A stretch of DNA of 64,000 bases from Castor canadensis. Taxonomy: Eukaryota > Chordata > Mammalia > Rodentia > Castoridae. Location: contig NC_133390.1 of assembly GCF_047511655.1 (NCBI RefSeq), positions 157,229,583 to 157,293,582 on the forward strand, read 5' to 3'. Under the pieces are notes generated by a model. It had not been told where the DNA came from. It saw only the letters and a program-made list of their open reading frames with translations, and ran no database searches. The translations under genes were made by a program, and so were the position numbers. Of the stretch, positions 24,301-33,650 are shown in pieces. The first letter of the stretch is position 1. Every line of letters begins with the position of its first letter.

Positions 24301-25792
24301 TACATGATAGGACGGTTAGATGGGGAGAATGGAAAGACACATCTACTGCTGGATTGTGGCAAGGTGATGGTGACTGCCTGCATGGTGGACAATAGATGGA
24401 TTTGTGAACAGGTGGAGGAGGCAAACATGCTATTGAGGTGAATGGACAAAGGAAAGAAGAAAGGAAGTTAGGCAAATTCGGTGGCTCAGGGGGTGGACCA
24501 ATGAGAAACAGGAAGGAATATGGTGTTGAGTAGGGCAGGAAGGGGATGGGGATGGATGGTCTCCTGGAGAGGTGGATCACCAGCCACCAAGCTGAGAGCG
24601 CTCATCTCCCGTGCTGGAGGATGGAGGTGTTTCGACACAGATAAATCTGTGTGTGACAGGGACGAATAGTGAGTTTTATGAGTCATTGTTTCAGTCAGTT
24701 TCATCTCTTGTGTCTTCTTCCCATTGCTGCCTCTCTCCTGTTGCCATCAGCTGTGACCTCACCTGGGTTGTTTGGGAACTTCAGCTCGCCTCTCTCCCTG
24801 GAGTCCCTGCCGAGTGACCAGGTACATTCCCTGGACTTTGAGTGGCTGCTTCTGTCCCAAGCAAGCTTCCAAGAGAAGCGGCGTCTTCCTTTCTGAGTCT
24901 GGCTCAATGGTGTCCCCCACAATCCATCCCTTGCTCAAGTCTCCTTCTCCCGTCAAATGTGCCCGAGCTGTCCCATCAAGAGAGATGGCATAGGCCATGG
25001 TTTTTGATAACTGTGCAGCCATGAGCAAGTCCCCTAACCCCTCAGAACCTCAGGGCTTTTGTCTGTCAGGTGAGGATGATTTTCATACCACACAGTTACC
25101 ACAGTCCACTCCTCCCAAGACACATAGTTTCTATGTTGTAACATTTCTGAAATTGGAATGTGTCTTATATTCAATGGTAAGTCTTCGCTTACTTGACAAT
25201 TTAAAAATGTCTTAGTGGCCCATTTTAATCAATGTTGCTTTATGTGCACGAGGTATGAAATGATGATTAGATAAGAAAACGCCTAGCACAGAGGAGGAAC
25301 TCACAAATTAGAGGTTTCTTCTGTTTTGGCCTTGATTTAACATTTTTAAAGCAATAACTAAATTTGTTACGTGGCATCGTGATGAATGGGGGCCTCAGAG
25401 TACTGGAGCAGTGGTCCCTGGTGACCACCTCTAAATCTTGCCCACTCAGCTTCTTCTAGGCAGTAGCATGGTCCTGCACAGCCCCCTGTGCAGAACAAAT
25501 CATGGGATTTGTTCTACCAGGTGGGAGCCCCTGCCTCCTGCAACTCAGCTATCCAGGGGCACAGTTTCAGGTCCAGATTTTAGGAACGGCTGTGCCACCA
25601 GCTCACCTTCTGACTTGGGCAAAGCTAGTCATGCCTTTTCCTTGTCTATAATCCTTATGCTGAAGGTTGCTGTGAGGATTAAGCCAGAAACTAGGAGCTC
25701 GGCGTACAGTAGATATGCACCTAATGCAGGTTTTCTGCTTTTTCCTCAGGACAAATACTTCCCTGCTTCATTCCTCAACTGGCTATTTAGAT
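15309..25792 (+). CDS. BPIFB-like secreted BPI-fold gene, possibly truncated or decayed
   Basis: The product is a secreted BPI-fold protein with a long-PLUNC style N-terminal domain. Likely exons: 15309-15408 (ATG at 15330, signal peptide MLWTLLLLWCLLSSSRA); one from 16644, donor unclear; one ending 18125; 18751-18855; 20666-20803; 22142-22205; 23368-23428; 24751-24821; 25750-25792. From 18125 onward all splice phases agree (2,2,2,0,1,0,1). The small exons read LNITNFNIVRVSGN, GLLGFFSGSMVDVTIK, SLSTVMESLLKW, LCPVIRFWFYIINQQL and SPGLFGNFSS, and align by position with BPIFB4. The two Cys (exon 20666: LQDCQP; exon 23368: LCP) match the family's conserved disulfide. The exon ending at 18125 is acidic and disordered (RDDEDDLQEE). 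The frame of the 16644 exon reaches TAG at 17042, so either an intron removes 17.0-17.7 kb or the gene is damaged there. No C-terminal BPI domain follows. Its orthologue is unknown; a vomeromodulin-like (BPIFB9) identity is one guess. Confidence 0.7.
15330..15408 (+). CDS. Signal-peptide exon of the BPIFB-like gene
   Basis: The acceptor CTCAACAG ends at 15308, 21 bp before the ATG. The exon encodes 26 residues with a Leu-rich hydrophobic core and ends in phase 1 before GTAAGC. BPIFA2 has the same layout: ATG 15 bp inside the exon and a phase-1 donor. I chose this ATG because it is the only one that gives a signal peptide in the frame continued at 16644. Confidence 0.8.
16020..16105 (+). mobile_element. 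ID-type SINE
   Basis: GGGGGGTAGAACACTAGCCTAG followed by GGTTCCATCCCCCACAAAGG, a diverged tRNA-like monomer inside the first coding-side intron of the BPIFB-like gene. Confidence 0.6.
17045..17610 (+). repeat. Degenerate minisatellite with GGTCAGTCTGG core
   Basis: Variants of GGTCAGTCTGG recur at about 17130, 17232, 17364, 17390, 17430, 17550 and 17601. Pieces translated in shifting frames look like a former Gly/Ser-rich protein repeat (SGPSGVSGTSFSVSG, GGSAGLHSSIGHGLSQ, GNGFGQSGVWSLGGYDQ), but several stops interrupt each frame. The tract separates two coding-looking segments of the BPIFB-like gene. It may be a decayed stretch of one long exon or simply intronic sequence. Confidence 0.55.
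19375..19460 (-). mobile_element. ID-type SINE
   Basis: Reverse tRNA-like monomer with GGGCATTGAACCCAGGACC and CCGCCATTGAGCCATG. Confidence 0.75.
19705..20035 (+). mobile_element. SINE pair: B1-ID composite followed by a B1-like unit
   Basis: The first is a composite ending in the tRNA-like GGTTCAAGTGGTAGAGCCC and GAGTTTGAACCCCAGTA (to about 19910). It is followed by a B1-like unit with ATCCCAGTACTAGGAGGC and AAGACCCTGTCTCAAAAC. Confidence 0.8.
20120..20360. mobile_element. Inverted SINE pair (minus ID/B1 then plus ID)
   Basis: A minus-strand composite at 20120-20277 (GAGTTTGAACTCAGGGCC, GCTAGGATTACAGGTGTG) abuts a plus-strand ID at 20278-20360 (TTAAGTGGTAGAGCACCTGC, GAGTTCAAACCCCAGTAA). 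The opposed arms could pair in the pre-mRNA of the BPIFB-like gene. Confidence 0.75.
21240..21420. repeat. Degenerate GGAT-rich minisatellite
   Basis: Purine-rich imperfect GGATGGATGG and GGGATGATGG runs in an intron of the BPIFB-like gene. Confidence 0.7.
22985..23205 (+). mobile_element. MER20 (hAT-Charlie DNA transposon) fossil
   Basis: CAGTGGTTCTCAGATCCAGG at the left, then GTGTCTGGAGAC, CTAGGGGAGTGTTGCT, GGTAGAGGCCAGGGACACTG and AACACAGGACCGTCCC follow the MER20 consensus in order over about 220 bp, so the copy is nearly complete. It lies in the intron before the exon at 23368. Confidence 0.8.
23670..23990 (+). repeat. L2 (LINE-2) 3'-end fossil
   Basis: CCTAGAATATCTCTACACC, AAAGCCTTCCCAGATC, GAGAGCAGGGACTCTGTGG and GTTGGGCACAGAAAGGC follow the order of the L2 3' end. 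Confidence 0.6.
23990..24580. repeat. Purine-rich GGAT/GAAG degenerate minisatellite
   Basis: About 590 bp almost free of pyrimidine runs on the + strand, built of imperfect GGATGG, GGAAGAAGG and GAGGGA motifs. It lies in the intron before the exon at 24751 and resembles 21240-21420. Confidence 0.75.
25575..25735 (+). repeat. MIR SINE fossil at the left edge of the right duplicated block
   Basis: GCCACCAGCTCACCTTCTGAC, CCTTGTCTATAATCC and GTTGCTGTGAGGATTAAGCC are MIR-like. Its right part is duplicated at 35300-35405. Confidence 0.6.
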
Positions 25793-25977
25793 GTAAGTTT
25801 TCTTCCTCATGTCCTCTCCATGGTTCCCCAACCTCACCTCCCTCTTCAATGGCCTGCATCCTTTCTGAAGCATGCTGAAAACAGTGAAAAAACACAGAAT
25901 CCAGTTGTGACCAATCTTACCAAAGCTGGACTCCAGGACAGCCAGCTCCACAGAGACAAGTGTCACAGTGGGGTTCC

Positions 25978-26200
25978 TGAGATAGCCCACTCCATAGCTG
26001 TAGTCAGTGTTTGAAATATCTCACTCCATAATAAAGATATTGCCATTGAGTTTCTGGGATAGCCCATTCCCTGGTACTAAAGTAAGGTATTAGGGTTATC
26101 ACGGTCTAGGTGTTAAGATGAAGTTCCAGGGTTATTCCACAATTATGAAGAACATTGTGGTGGGATAGCCCACTACTGTTCATGTAGTCTTTCCTGAAGG
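25978..26200. repeat. Six-unit degenerate minisatellite, about 36-bp unit
   Basis: Six imperfect units begin with variants of GGGATAGCCCACTCC (GAGATAGCCCACTCC, GAAATATCTCACTCC, GGGATAGCCCATTCC, GGGTTATCACGGTCT, GGGTTATTCCACAAT, GGGATAGCCCACTAC), spaced by about 34-44 bp. The copy is at 35631-35855. Confidence 0.65.
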
Positions 26201-26221
26201 ACCAAATGAGTCTGGAGGAAT

Positions 26222-26225
<4 letters not shown>

Positions 26226-26274
<49 letters not shown>
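26226..26274. repeat. (AT)n microsatellite near the duplication junction
   Basis: About 24 AT units, about 95 bp left of the tandem-duplication junction. The other copy (35880-35900) has only a short AT-rich stretch, so the expansion is specific to this copy. Confidence 0.95.
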
Positions 26275-26277
<3 letters not shown>

Positions 26278-26482
26278 TATTCTTCCATTCCATTCCCTAA
26301 ATCCCCTCTTCCCACTGTTCAGATGGGCTGGAGAAGGGGAATTTTGCAAGGAGGAGTCACTCCTTCCCAGAGTCACTGCTTCCCAGAAACTGACTTGCCC
26401 CACCCAAGGCAGGCAAGTGCTTACCTGAGGCTTCAGCCAGAGCCACCCCACACACTCATCTGGTTCTACTTTTCCCTTCAAG

Positions 26483-26768
26483 AACCTTCTGGTACTGATC
26501 ATGTGGGCCTAGAAGCAGAGGCACTTCATAAGCCAGAACCTGCCTTGGAGAGGATTGCCCTGGATACAGCCCTGACCTTGACTGCCTTCAGCCTCTACTA
26601 CAGGTCCTCTGGCCTCACACCCTCTTCTCCACCTGCCCCCATCCCAGGAAAGGATCCAGCCACAACCATGCCATGCATGGGCAGCTGGGAGTCTGAGGGC
26701 AGAGGACTTATGCCAACTCCATGCTGAGCATCTTATGCTGTCAATAAAACCCTGACGTTTTATTCACT
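26483..26768 (+). pseudogene. Duplicated BPIFB4 terminal exon, now downstream of the BPIFB-like gene
   Basis: The acceptor is intact (TTCTACTTTTCCCTTCAAG, ending at 26482). The reading that was DLLVLSA-stop in BPIFB4 is NLLVLIMWA-stop here. The UTR is about 85-90 percent alike and keeps AATAAA at 26743-26748. With no BPIFB4 body upstream of it, the exon cannot serve BPIFB4 unless transcription reads through about 23 kb. It could serve as the terminal exon of the BPIFB-like gene whose exon 9 ends 690 bp upstream. In that splice the phase-1 T joins AA to give TAA at once. Confidence 0.7.
26743..26748 (+). promoter_or_regulatory. Poly(A) signal in the duplicated terminal exon
   Basis: AATAAA conserved with 3245-3250 within GCTGTCAATAAAA. 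It is the first good poly(A) signal downstream of the BPIFB-like exons. Confidence 0.6.
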
Positions 26769-27434
26769 GGTCTCAGTGAAGGACCCTCCCTGGGGGCTGT
26801 GTGTTTTTCTTCCCTCCTTGGCTGCTCCTGAGACACTGGCAGCCAGAGTTACATCAGGGTGGAGATGATGCCGTCCAGGACTGAAAAATGTCAGATGCAT
26901 CAGAGGACCCCACAGATGAGCAGGAGGGGCTTTGGTTCAGTTCTTTGTGCCTTTGTTCTGCATTCACCTTGGCTGATCCCTCTTGCCTTGATTTCTCCCA
27001 TGAGACCTCAGTGCATGGGGAGGGCCAGGACTCAGGAGCAATAAGTTCAAAGTCATCAGACATCACACTGTCAGAGGATTGTCATAGCCTATTCCCAGAG
27101 TCACTGCTTCCCAGACTTGCCCCACCCAAGTCATAGCCTATTCCTGGGTGTCATTGTGACAAGGGTCTTCTCTGCTTCGTGGCTTTCAGTTGCTGTCTCT
27201 CTCCTTCCGCCCCTCCTGTTTCCCAGCTATGACTTTCCCAGGTCTAGAAAGGGAAATGAGTGTATGTCAAGTCTCAGAGGAGAAGTGAAAGGGGCAAAAA
27301 ACTTCATCATCCCATCCCCAAACCAGGACTGGCATCTGCCCCATCCTCCTGAGAGCTCAGGTCTACTGAGATCTCACTACCCAGTAGGCCCCGTACTGAG
27401 ATTCAGGAGTCCATCTTATTTATCCTCACAAGAG

Positions 27435-27545
27435 CACCAGGATGGCCCTTATTTCACAGATGGGCAAACCAAGACACTGAGAAATGCAGGGACATGCCCA
27501 AGGTCACACAGCTGAGGGTGGCACCTGAGGATTTCACCCCAGGTC
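27435..27545 (-). repeat. MIR SINE fossil (duplicate copy)
   Basis: Reverse MIR core TTTCACAGATGGGCAAACC and CCCAAGGTCACACAGCTGAG, paired with 3950-4045. Confidence 0.7.
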
Positions 27546-28164
27546 CACAATTTAATTACTCACCCTTCTGCCTCCTCTGGTCACAAGTGGCAGGGGGCCT
27601 CCTAGGCTGAACTTGTTCCCAAAGATCACAGAATTTCCAGAGGCAAGAGAGGAGAGCAGGAAAACCACAGGCAAGCACTGGGATGTTTCTGCTAGGAAGA
27701 AATGTCAGCTCTGCTCACATTTCATGGCAAAGCAAGTCACGAGCCCCTGTCTGACCTGCCAAGACAGAGATGGACAACAGAAACGCTGGAGACCCCCGTG
27801 AGTTTCCCATGCTCTCCTGGGTGGGTGGTGCTGGTGAAGCACCTGAAGGGGACAGTGGCTCTGCTGCCATGGAGATTGTGCAGCCGCCCAGAGAAGGTTC
27901 GAGGGGGCTCCAAATCAGCCTCTGGTTCTAGATATAAAGCCCAACCGTTATACACTCAAGAAGACTAGAGCCTGGTCACCTCATTGTCCCTCAGGGCTTC
28001 CAGAAACCCAATTGCTGGACAGTGGGGGAAACTGCTGTCTCTTCACATTAAGAATGGTCAGCAGCATTGTATGAAGGATCCCCTGCAAACAGGACAGCTT
28101 TGGACACTAATGTCAACTGTGGCATTGGAAGCCAGAGGAGCAAAATTTTGGAGCCAGGAGGAGG

Positions 28165-28355
28165 GGATTCAAATCCCACCTCAGGCTTGTGACGGGGTGA
28201 CATCCTTGGCCTTTGAATTCCAATTTTCCCAGCTGGGAAATGGATAATAAACAATGACATGCTAAGATGGGCAGGGGTATTAAGTATTTCTTTCCTGAGG
28301 TGCTTAGCACTGTGGCTGGCATACAGAAGGTGCTCAATATGTGTGCGCTGTGGCT
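28165..28355 (+). repeat. MIR SINE fossil (duplicate copy)
   Basis: Paired with 4655-4840 and practically identical to it. It marks the left part of the homogenised core. Confidence 0.6.
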
Positions 28356-30347
28356 AGTAACAGAGCTAAGGCCTTGGGCCTCCTGGCCCCTGAGCAGAGC
28401 TGACAGGGTAAGTGGAGGCATTGCCACATCTCTTGGCCTAGACAGTGTCCAGAGGATGCTCCCAGAGCAGAGCGGAGGCAGGGCTGCGCCCACACATCTC
28501 TGTGCCCACCTGCAGGCCAGTTTGAGGGGGGTATTTGATCCCAGCTCTCGCCTTGGGTGGGATAGGGGTGCAGAAATATTGAAGTCGCTGTTATACAATA
28601 AAGCTGGTTCTCCTTCTAGTGATTTTTAAAGCTTTTTTTCATGTCTTGTTTGCTTTCTTTCACTTAAGAATCAGGAAGTTACACCTGGGTTGTCTGCTTC
28701 AGTATTTGACTCATGGCTTCATCATTCCCTGAGCCCTAGCACTGTTTTAAGCACTGGAAACTGGATGCTTGACAACAGAGATGGAGCTTCTGCCATTGAG
28801 AAGCTTAGGGTCTGGTCCACAGGCAGATCTTAAGGAATGAACTCTCACAGACAATAACAAGTAAACAAGGGAAAGAGAGACGGTTCTGAGATTGCCGTAA
28901 GGGCTGTAAAGACAATAACCAGGCGAACATGTCAGGAAGGGAGGGAAAATTAGGGGCCACTCTTGGCTGGTCAGGGAAGGCCTCTCTGAGGACCACTCTG
29001 GGGCCTTCTCTGTCCATCACCCAGGGATCTTCCACCTCCCAGGAATCCAGTCTCTGGGTCTCTCCTGGTCTCCTTGATAACACCCAAGCGAGGCTCCTCT
29101 CGTAGGAGGAGCTCTGAGAACGGTAGGTTGAGACTTCCATTCAGTCTGTGGGAAGGGCTGGAGATAAGGAAGCTGGCCTCTGGGGAGGGGCATTGAGTTC
29201 CTCTGGACGGTTGCTCTCTCCAACCACATTAGACCCAACTCCTGTTGGTCCTCGTGCGTCCATCCATTTGTTCCTGGCACTGTTCTATCCATCATCTCTC
29301 CCATGGATGCTTCTCCAGGCTCCTCACTGCTTCCCCTGGTACCCCTGCAATCTACCCCTACTCAGACGCCATAGGTTGGGTTCTAAAATTGCAAATGCAA
29401 TCCCCTCTCCCCCCGCTTCAAGCCCTTCTCTGGGTTTTCATGGCACGCAGGGCGACATCTGGACCTTTCAGCACTGCCCCAGGACCCTGCAAGCTCTGCC
29501 CTCCTGCTGTGTCACTGTGTTCTCCTGGTCCTCTGTTAGAGGGCCTCCTCTCTTTCCTCATGAGGACCAAGGGCCAGAGAGCCAGCGCTGTTGTGTCAGC
29601 CATCTTAAAGCACATACACACCCTTGAATGGTTTGACTCACTCTGCTATTCAATTTTTGAAACTTTCAATAAAACTTTTTGGTTATCAATAACGCATTTA
29701 ATTTTCCTTTGGTTATGATTTGACAAAAGTCAGTGGTCATGTCTGGGATTCTTACAGAAGGAAAAATGGAAGGATTTGGAGAGTAGAGAAGGAGGAAGAG
29801 ACTGGGTTGGGTTAGAATGGAATGCGGGCAAAGTGGCATGGACTCAAAGGTCCTGATGATGTAGATGGTCTAGAAGGCTTGGCCTTCTTCCCAGAGGAGT
29901 GAGGCATGATGGGATTAGGCTGTTGACTCAAGAGTGGGGCCTCAACACTCCACCTGATGGTTCAGGCCTCAGGTCACACTGATCGCTCCCCTTCCTCAGG
30001 GTGAAATGGATCAAACCACCATTGCGCCCTGAACCTGACAAGGACAAAACCAAAAGAGTGTTCTTTTGTTGCTGTGTTTGAAATTCTGCATGCAAATGCT
30101 GCTAAGCATCTCTACCATCTTTGGGTGATACACCCGTTTTGATGACAAAACTGCTCCTCAGGACTGCGGGGATCCCATGCCACTGTCTGGTCCTTGTAGC
30201 ACAGGTGACAGCAGGTCTCCTTGGTGAACCTGTGTGGTTAGGATGAAGTCTTCTAGTTGGTGGTGGTAGTTTTGCCCTTGGTGGTGTTGGATTGGGTTGT
30301 GCTTTGGGGTAACAAGCATTTGGTAGAGTGAGAGGAATGCTAAGGGC

Positions 30348-30379
<32 letters not shown>
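30348..30379. repeat. (TG)n microsatellite (duplicate copy)
   Basis: Shorter allele of the tract at 6837-6870. Confidence 0.9.
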
Positions 30380-30382
<3 letters not shown>

Positions 30383-32964
30383 ACTTTTCTTGGCCTGGAG
30401 GTGGTGGTCATCTTCATTGTCCAGTGGCCAGTTTGATGGGACTGCCAATGGGTTCTCTTAGTAGGTCAGCTGGACACTGATGAGCCAACAGTACACAAAC
30501 TCCTCAACCTGGTGCCAACACTCCACACACTGAGCACAGAGCACCTCTGCTCAGATGGTCCTCACTTGTGTCAGTGCCACCCCAGCCCTGCATCCTGACA
30601 CTCTCCCCAGCACAGGGCTGGAGCCAAGTGTGCCAAGAGGCTCAGCTCTCAGCTCCAGCCACTTTCTAGGCGAGAGGTGATTTGAGAAAGGGCAGAAGCA
30701 GGTTGGCTTGATAAGAACCAACCAGGAAGTGGCCCCAGGGGAGCATCAGACTTGGTTCTAAGGAGCCCTTGTTTTAAGCCATGAACCCACTCTCCAGGCC
30801 ACCTCTCTCCCTGGCCCTGAAGGCTGACACCTCACCTGCTGGCCAGCCCTATCCACATGCCCCTGGGGAAATCTGCCTCTCCCTCTGCCCCTCACCAGGC
30901 TGCCTGCAGCTCTCTCAGTCCCCACCTGTCTTCATCCCTCATCCTGCATCCCCTCCAAGGGGACCACTCAAGCTGTTTGGTTGCCACTGTCCTGGTTCTG
31001 GCCCTTGATCCCTGGTTTCTGTCCTGCCATCTCTCCCCCTCACCGGCCATAGACCTGCCTTGTCCTCAGCACCCTGTGTTGGCAAACAGTTTGAGCAGTT
31101 CATGTGGGGAAGGAGACAGCTGCCTCACTACTGGCCCTAGTTTGGAGGTGGGTCTGCTATTTGGGGGCCAAGTTTAGGCTGGGAAAACTCGGACAAAGCT
31201 GGGGACTTGACACCATCTTCTGGGACCTGTCATTTCTCCAGGGTGCTGTAGGGCCAAGTGCAGCTCCAAGGCTCCTTTCCAGCTCTGACACCCCTCAGCC
31301 CCCCAGAAGGTTCTAGTGCATGCTGTTCTTGACTGGGGAGGGATAAACAGTCCCATTTCACAGATGGGGGAACTGAGGCACTGGAAGCACATGCTTTGAC
31401 CAGGCTACATGGTAGAAAAGGATGGCACCTGGAGACCAATCCAGACCTCCCGAGCTCTATAACAGCTTACCCGAATCCTAAGAGTAACAAAAGATGGAGT
31501 TTACCTGGTGTCGGGCCGGTGCTAAGGTCTTGGCATGAGATTTACTCAACTGTTATGGCAGACTTCTAAGCAGGCACAGGCAAGAAACTGAGGCTTGAGA
31601 GGCAAGCTGAGGCCCTGTGTATGAGAAGCAGAGCTAGGATTTGAAGCAGCTTATCCTGGCTTCACAGTGCTTGCCCCTGACCTAAGCCACAGAGACTAGG
31701 GTGGAACTGAAACCCAGCCTGACATGGGGCCTGGAAAGTGGCTGGAGGATGTGGGCAACAGTGAGAACCAGCAGCGCCCAAATGGACCCTCTCCCAAATG
31801 ATGGGAAAACAAATGGCAATGGTTGTTTGGGTCACAGGGGGTGGTGCTGGGACCCCTCATCCCTGGCTAGCCCCCCATGAACGAGGACTTTCGTGGTAAG
31901 TGTTATCACCGTGACAGCCAAGAGTCTCTGAGCACTTGCCAGGTGTGGGTGCTACATTGCTAAACCTTAGCATCTCCTTACTTATCTTCTTCATTGATCA
32001 AATTGATTGAATGATTGATTGATTTTCTTGACAGCCTCAATCTCTCACTCCTGCCTCCACCTCCTGACTGCTGGAATTACAGGTGTGTGACATCACACTC
32101 AACTACTTTCTTGTCTCCATTCTACAGATGAGGAATTGCTACTTGGCCAAGTAGTTTGAGCAGTACAAGAACACACAGATAACAAGTGAAGACCGGGTAC
32201 CCACAGCTGCAACTTGCGGCAGAGATACAACTTCCCACGAGTTGGAAATAGCAGAGGATTTAAGGGAAGTCCTTTGCAGAGTCTGAGCAATGGTGCTCTC
32301 TTTCCCAAGAACTCACCTTTCAAGACTGGCTTCTCCTCTCCCACCTTCCCTTCCTCACACATTTTCCCTCCCTCTTTAGGGAAGAAATCTTTGTCCCTAA
32401 TCTCTGTTTGGTGCATTGCCTGGGAGCAGCAGGGCTCTGAACAAAGGCACTGTGAGTGACCCTGTCAGGTCAAGGAAGCAAGCCAGGTGGCTGTTAATCT
32501 CCTGGAGTGATTGAGAAACAGTTTCTGATCATGCATCCTTGAGTGATTGTTGGCACAGACATTGACTCAGTTCTAAGAACTGAGCAGCACCGTTGGGTGA
32601 AACTCCTTCCGTTCTTGTCTGCTTGCAGAAACGGAAAGTTTTTGATAGCACCTGGGTCACTAAAAGTGACACTTAGGTATCTAGGGTGCCGACCTTGCCT
32701 TCTTCTAGCAATGAGTGAATCCATTCACAGATAAAAGAGCTGATAGGAAAACCCTCTTCTTCATTCAAAGATCCATTTCCTAAAGCATATTCTTTTGTAT
32801 GTCATTTTTATTAAATTCACCTTGCTAATTGTGTCTTGCTCTTAATCATAACGATAACAATCTAAAAGTTAGTGTTTTGTGTGTATGGCCCAGAGAAGGT
32901 TTCAAAAAAATGTTTATTTTTTTTATTTGAAACAAATTTTGAACAAGGTATGTGTCCTTTTTCT

Positions 32965-32967
<3 letters not shown>

Positions 32968-33007
<40 letters not shown>

Positions 33008-33036
33008 CCCTCTCTTACTCTCTGTTCTCTCCTCTT

Positions 33037-33067
<31 letters not shown>

Positions 33068-33070
33068 CTC
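32968..33070. repeat. (CT)n and CTTT simple sequence (duplicate copy)
   Basis: About 18 CT units and then CTTT repeats up to 33070, joined directly to the L1M-type fragment. The counterpart of 9690-10080 is missing. Confidence 0.9.
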
Positions 33071-33071
33071 A

Positions 33072-33650
33072 CACAACAACGTGGATAAATCCCATAAACA
33101 TAGTGTTGAATGAAAGAAACCAGACTCAGAAGAGCATGTTCAGGAGATTCCATTTATATAATATTCAAAATCAGGTGAGACTACTCCATGGTCTGAGGAG
33201 AGTAGTTACATTTGGGGAGAGTGAGAGAATGGGAAGGATCTAAGGGGAGGTTTTGGGGTGCAGGTGATGTGTTGTTCTTTGTCTGGATACAGGTCATGTG
33301 GGGTTTGAGTCTGCTAGGCTGCCATAGTTAAGGAGCCCTGATTGGGTGCTAAGCAGCAGAAATTCACTTTTTTCCAGTTCTGGGTTTGGAAGTCCAAGGT
33401 CATGGTGCCAGTGGGGTTGGTTCCATTACGAGGCCTGTCTCCTTGGCTTGTAGATGGATGGAACTTTCTTTTCTCTGCCTCTTCACGTGGTCATCCCTCT
33501 GTGTGAGCGTCCTATCTCTTCTTACACGATAGTCCTATTGATCAGCCACCACCGTGACCTCACTTTAAACTAATCACCTCCTCAAAGATCCCATCTCTGA
33601 ACACAGTCACATTCTGAGGCATGCGGGGCTAGCACCCAGCATATTAATTG
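33072..33650 (+). repeat. Old repeats, duplicate copy (L1M-type fragment and unassigned repeat)
   Basis: ACAACAACGTGGATAAATCCC to about 33240 matches 10060-10260. From 33300 to 33650 it matches 10300-10640. Divergence between copies is visibly higher here than in the core. Confidence 0.6.

Larger units (their letters stand above)
25624..26345 (+). repeat. Segmental duplication, right block, copy 1
   Basis: Homologous in direct orientation to 35295-35960 (about 85-90 percent). It includes the last recognisable exon of the BPIFB-like gene (25750-25792) and a small minisatellite. Immediately to its right, from 26370, begins the second copy of the left block. That order is expected for a direct tandem duplication whose unit is 2905 to about 26369. 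Confidence 0.85.

Noticed and set aside
26173-26727. 173-codon frame beginning with an Ile-Tyr repeat
   Set aside because: It is the translated (AT)n tract continued into the duplicated BPIFB4 terminal exon in a wrong frame.
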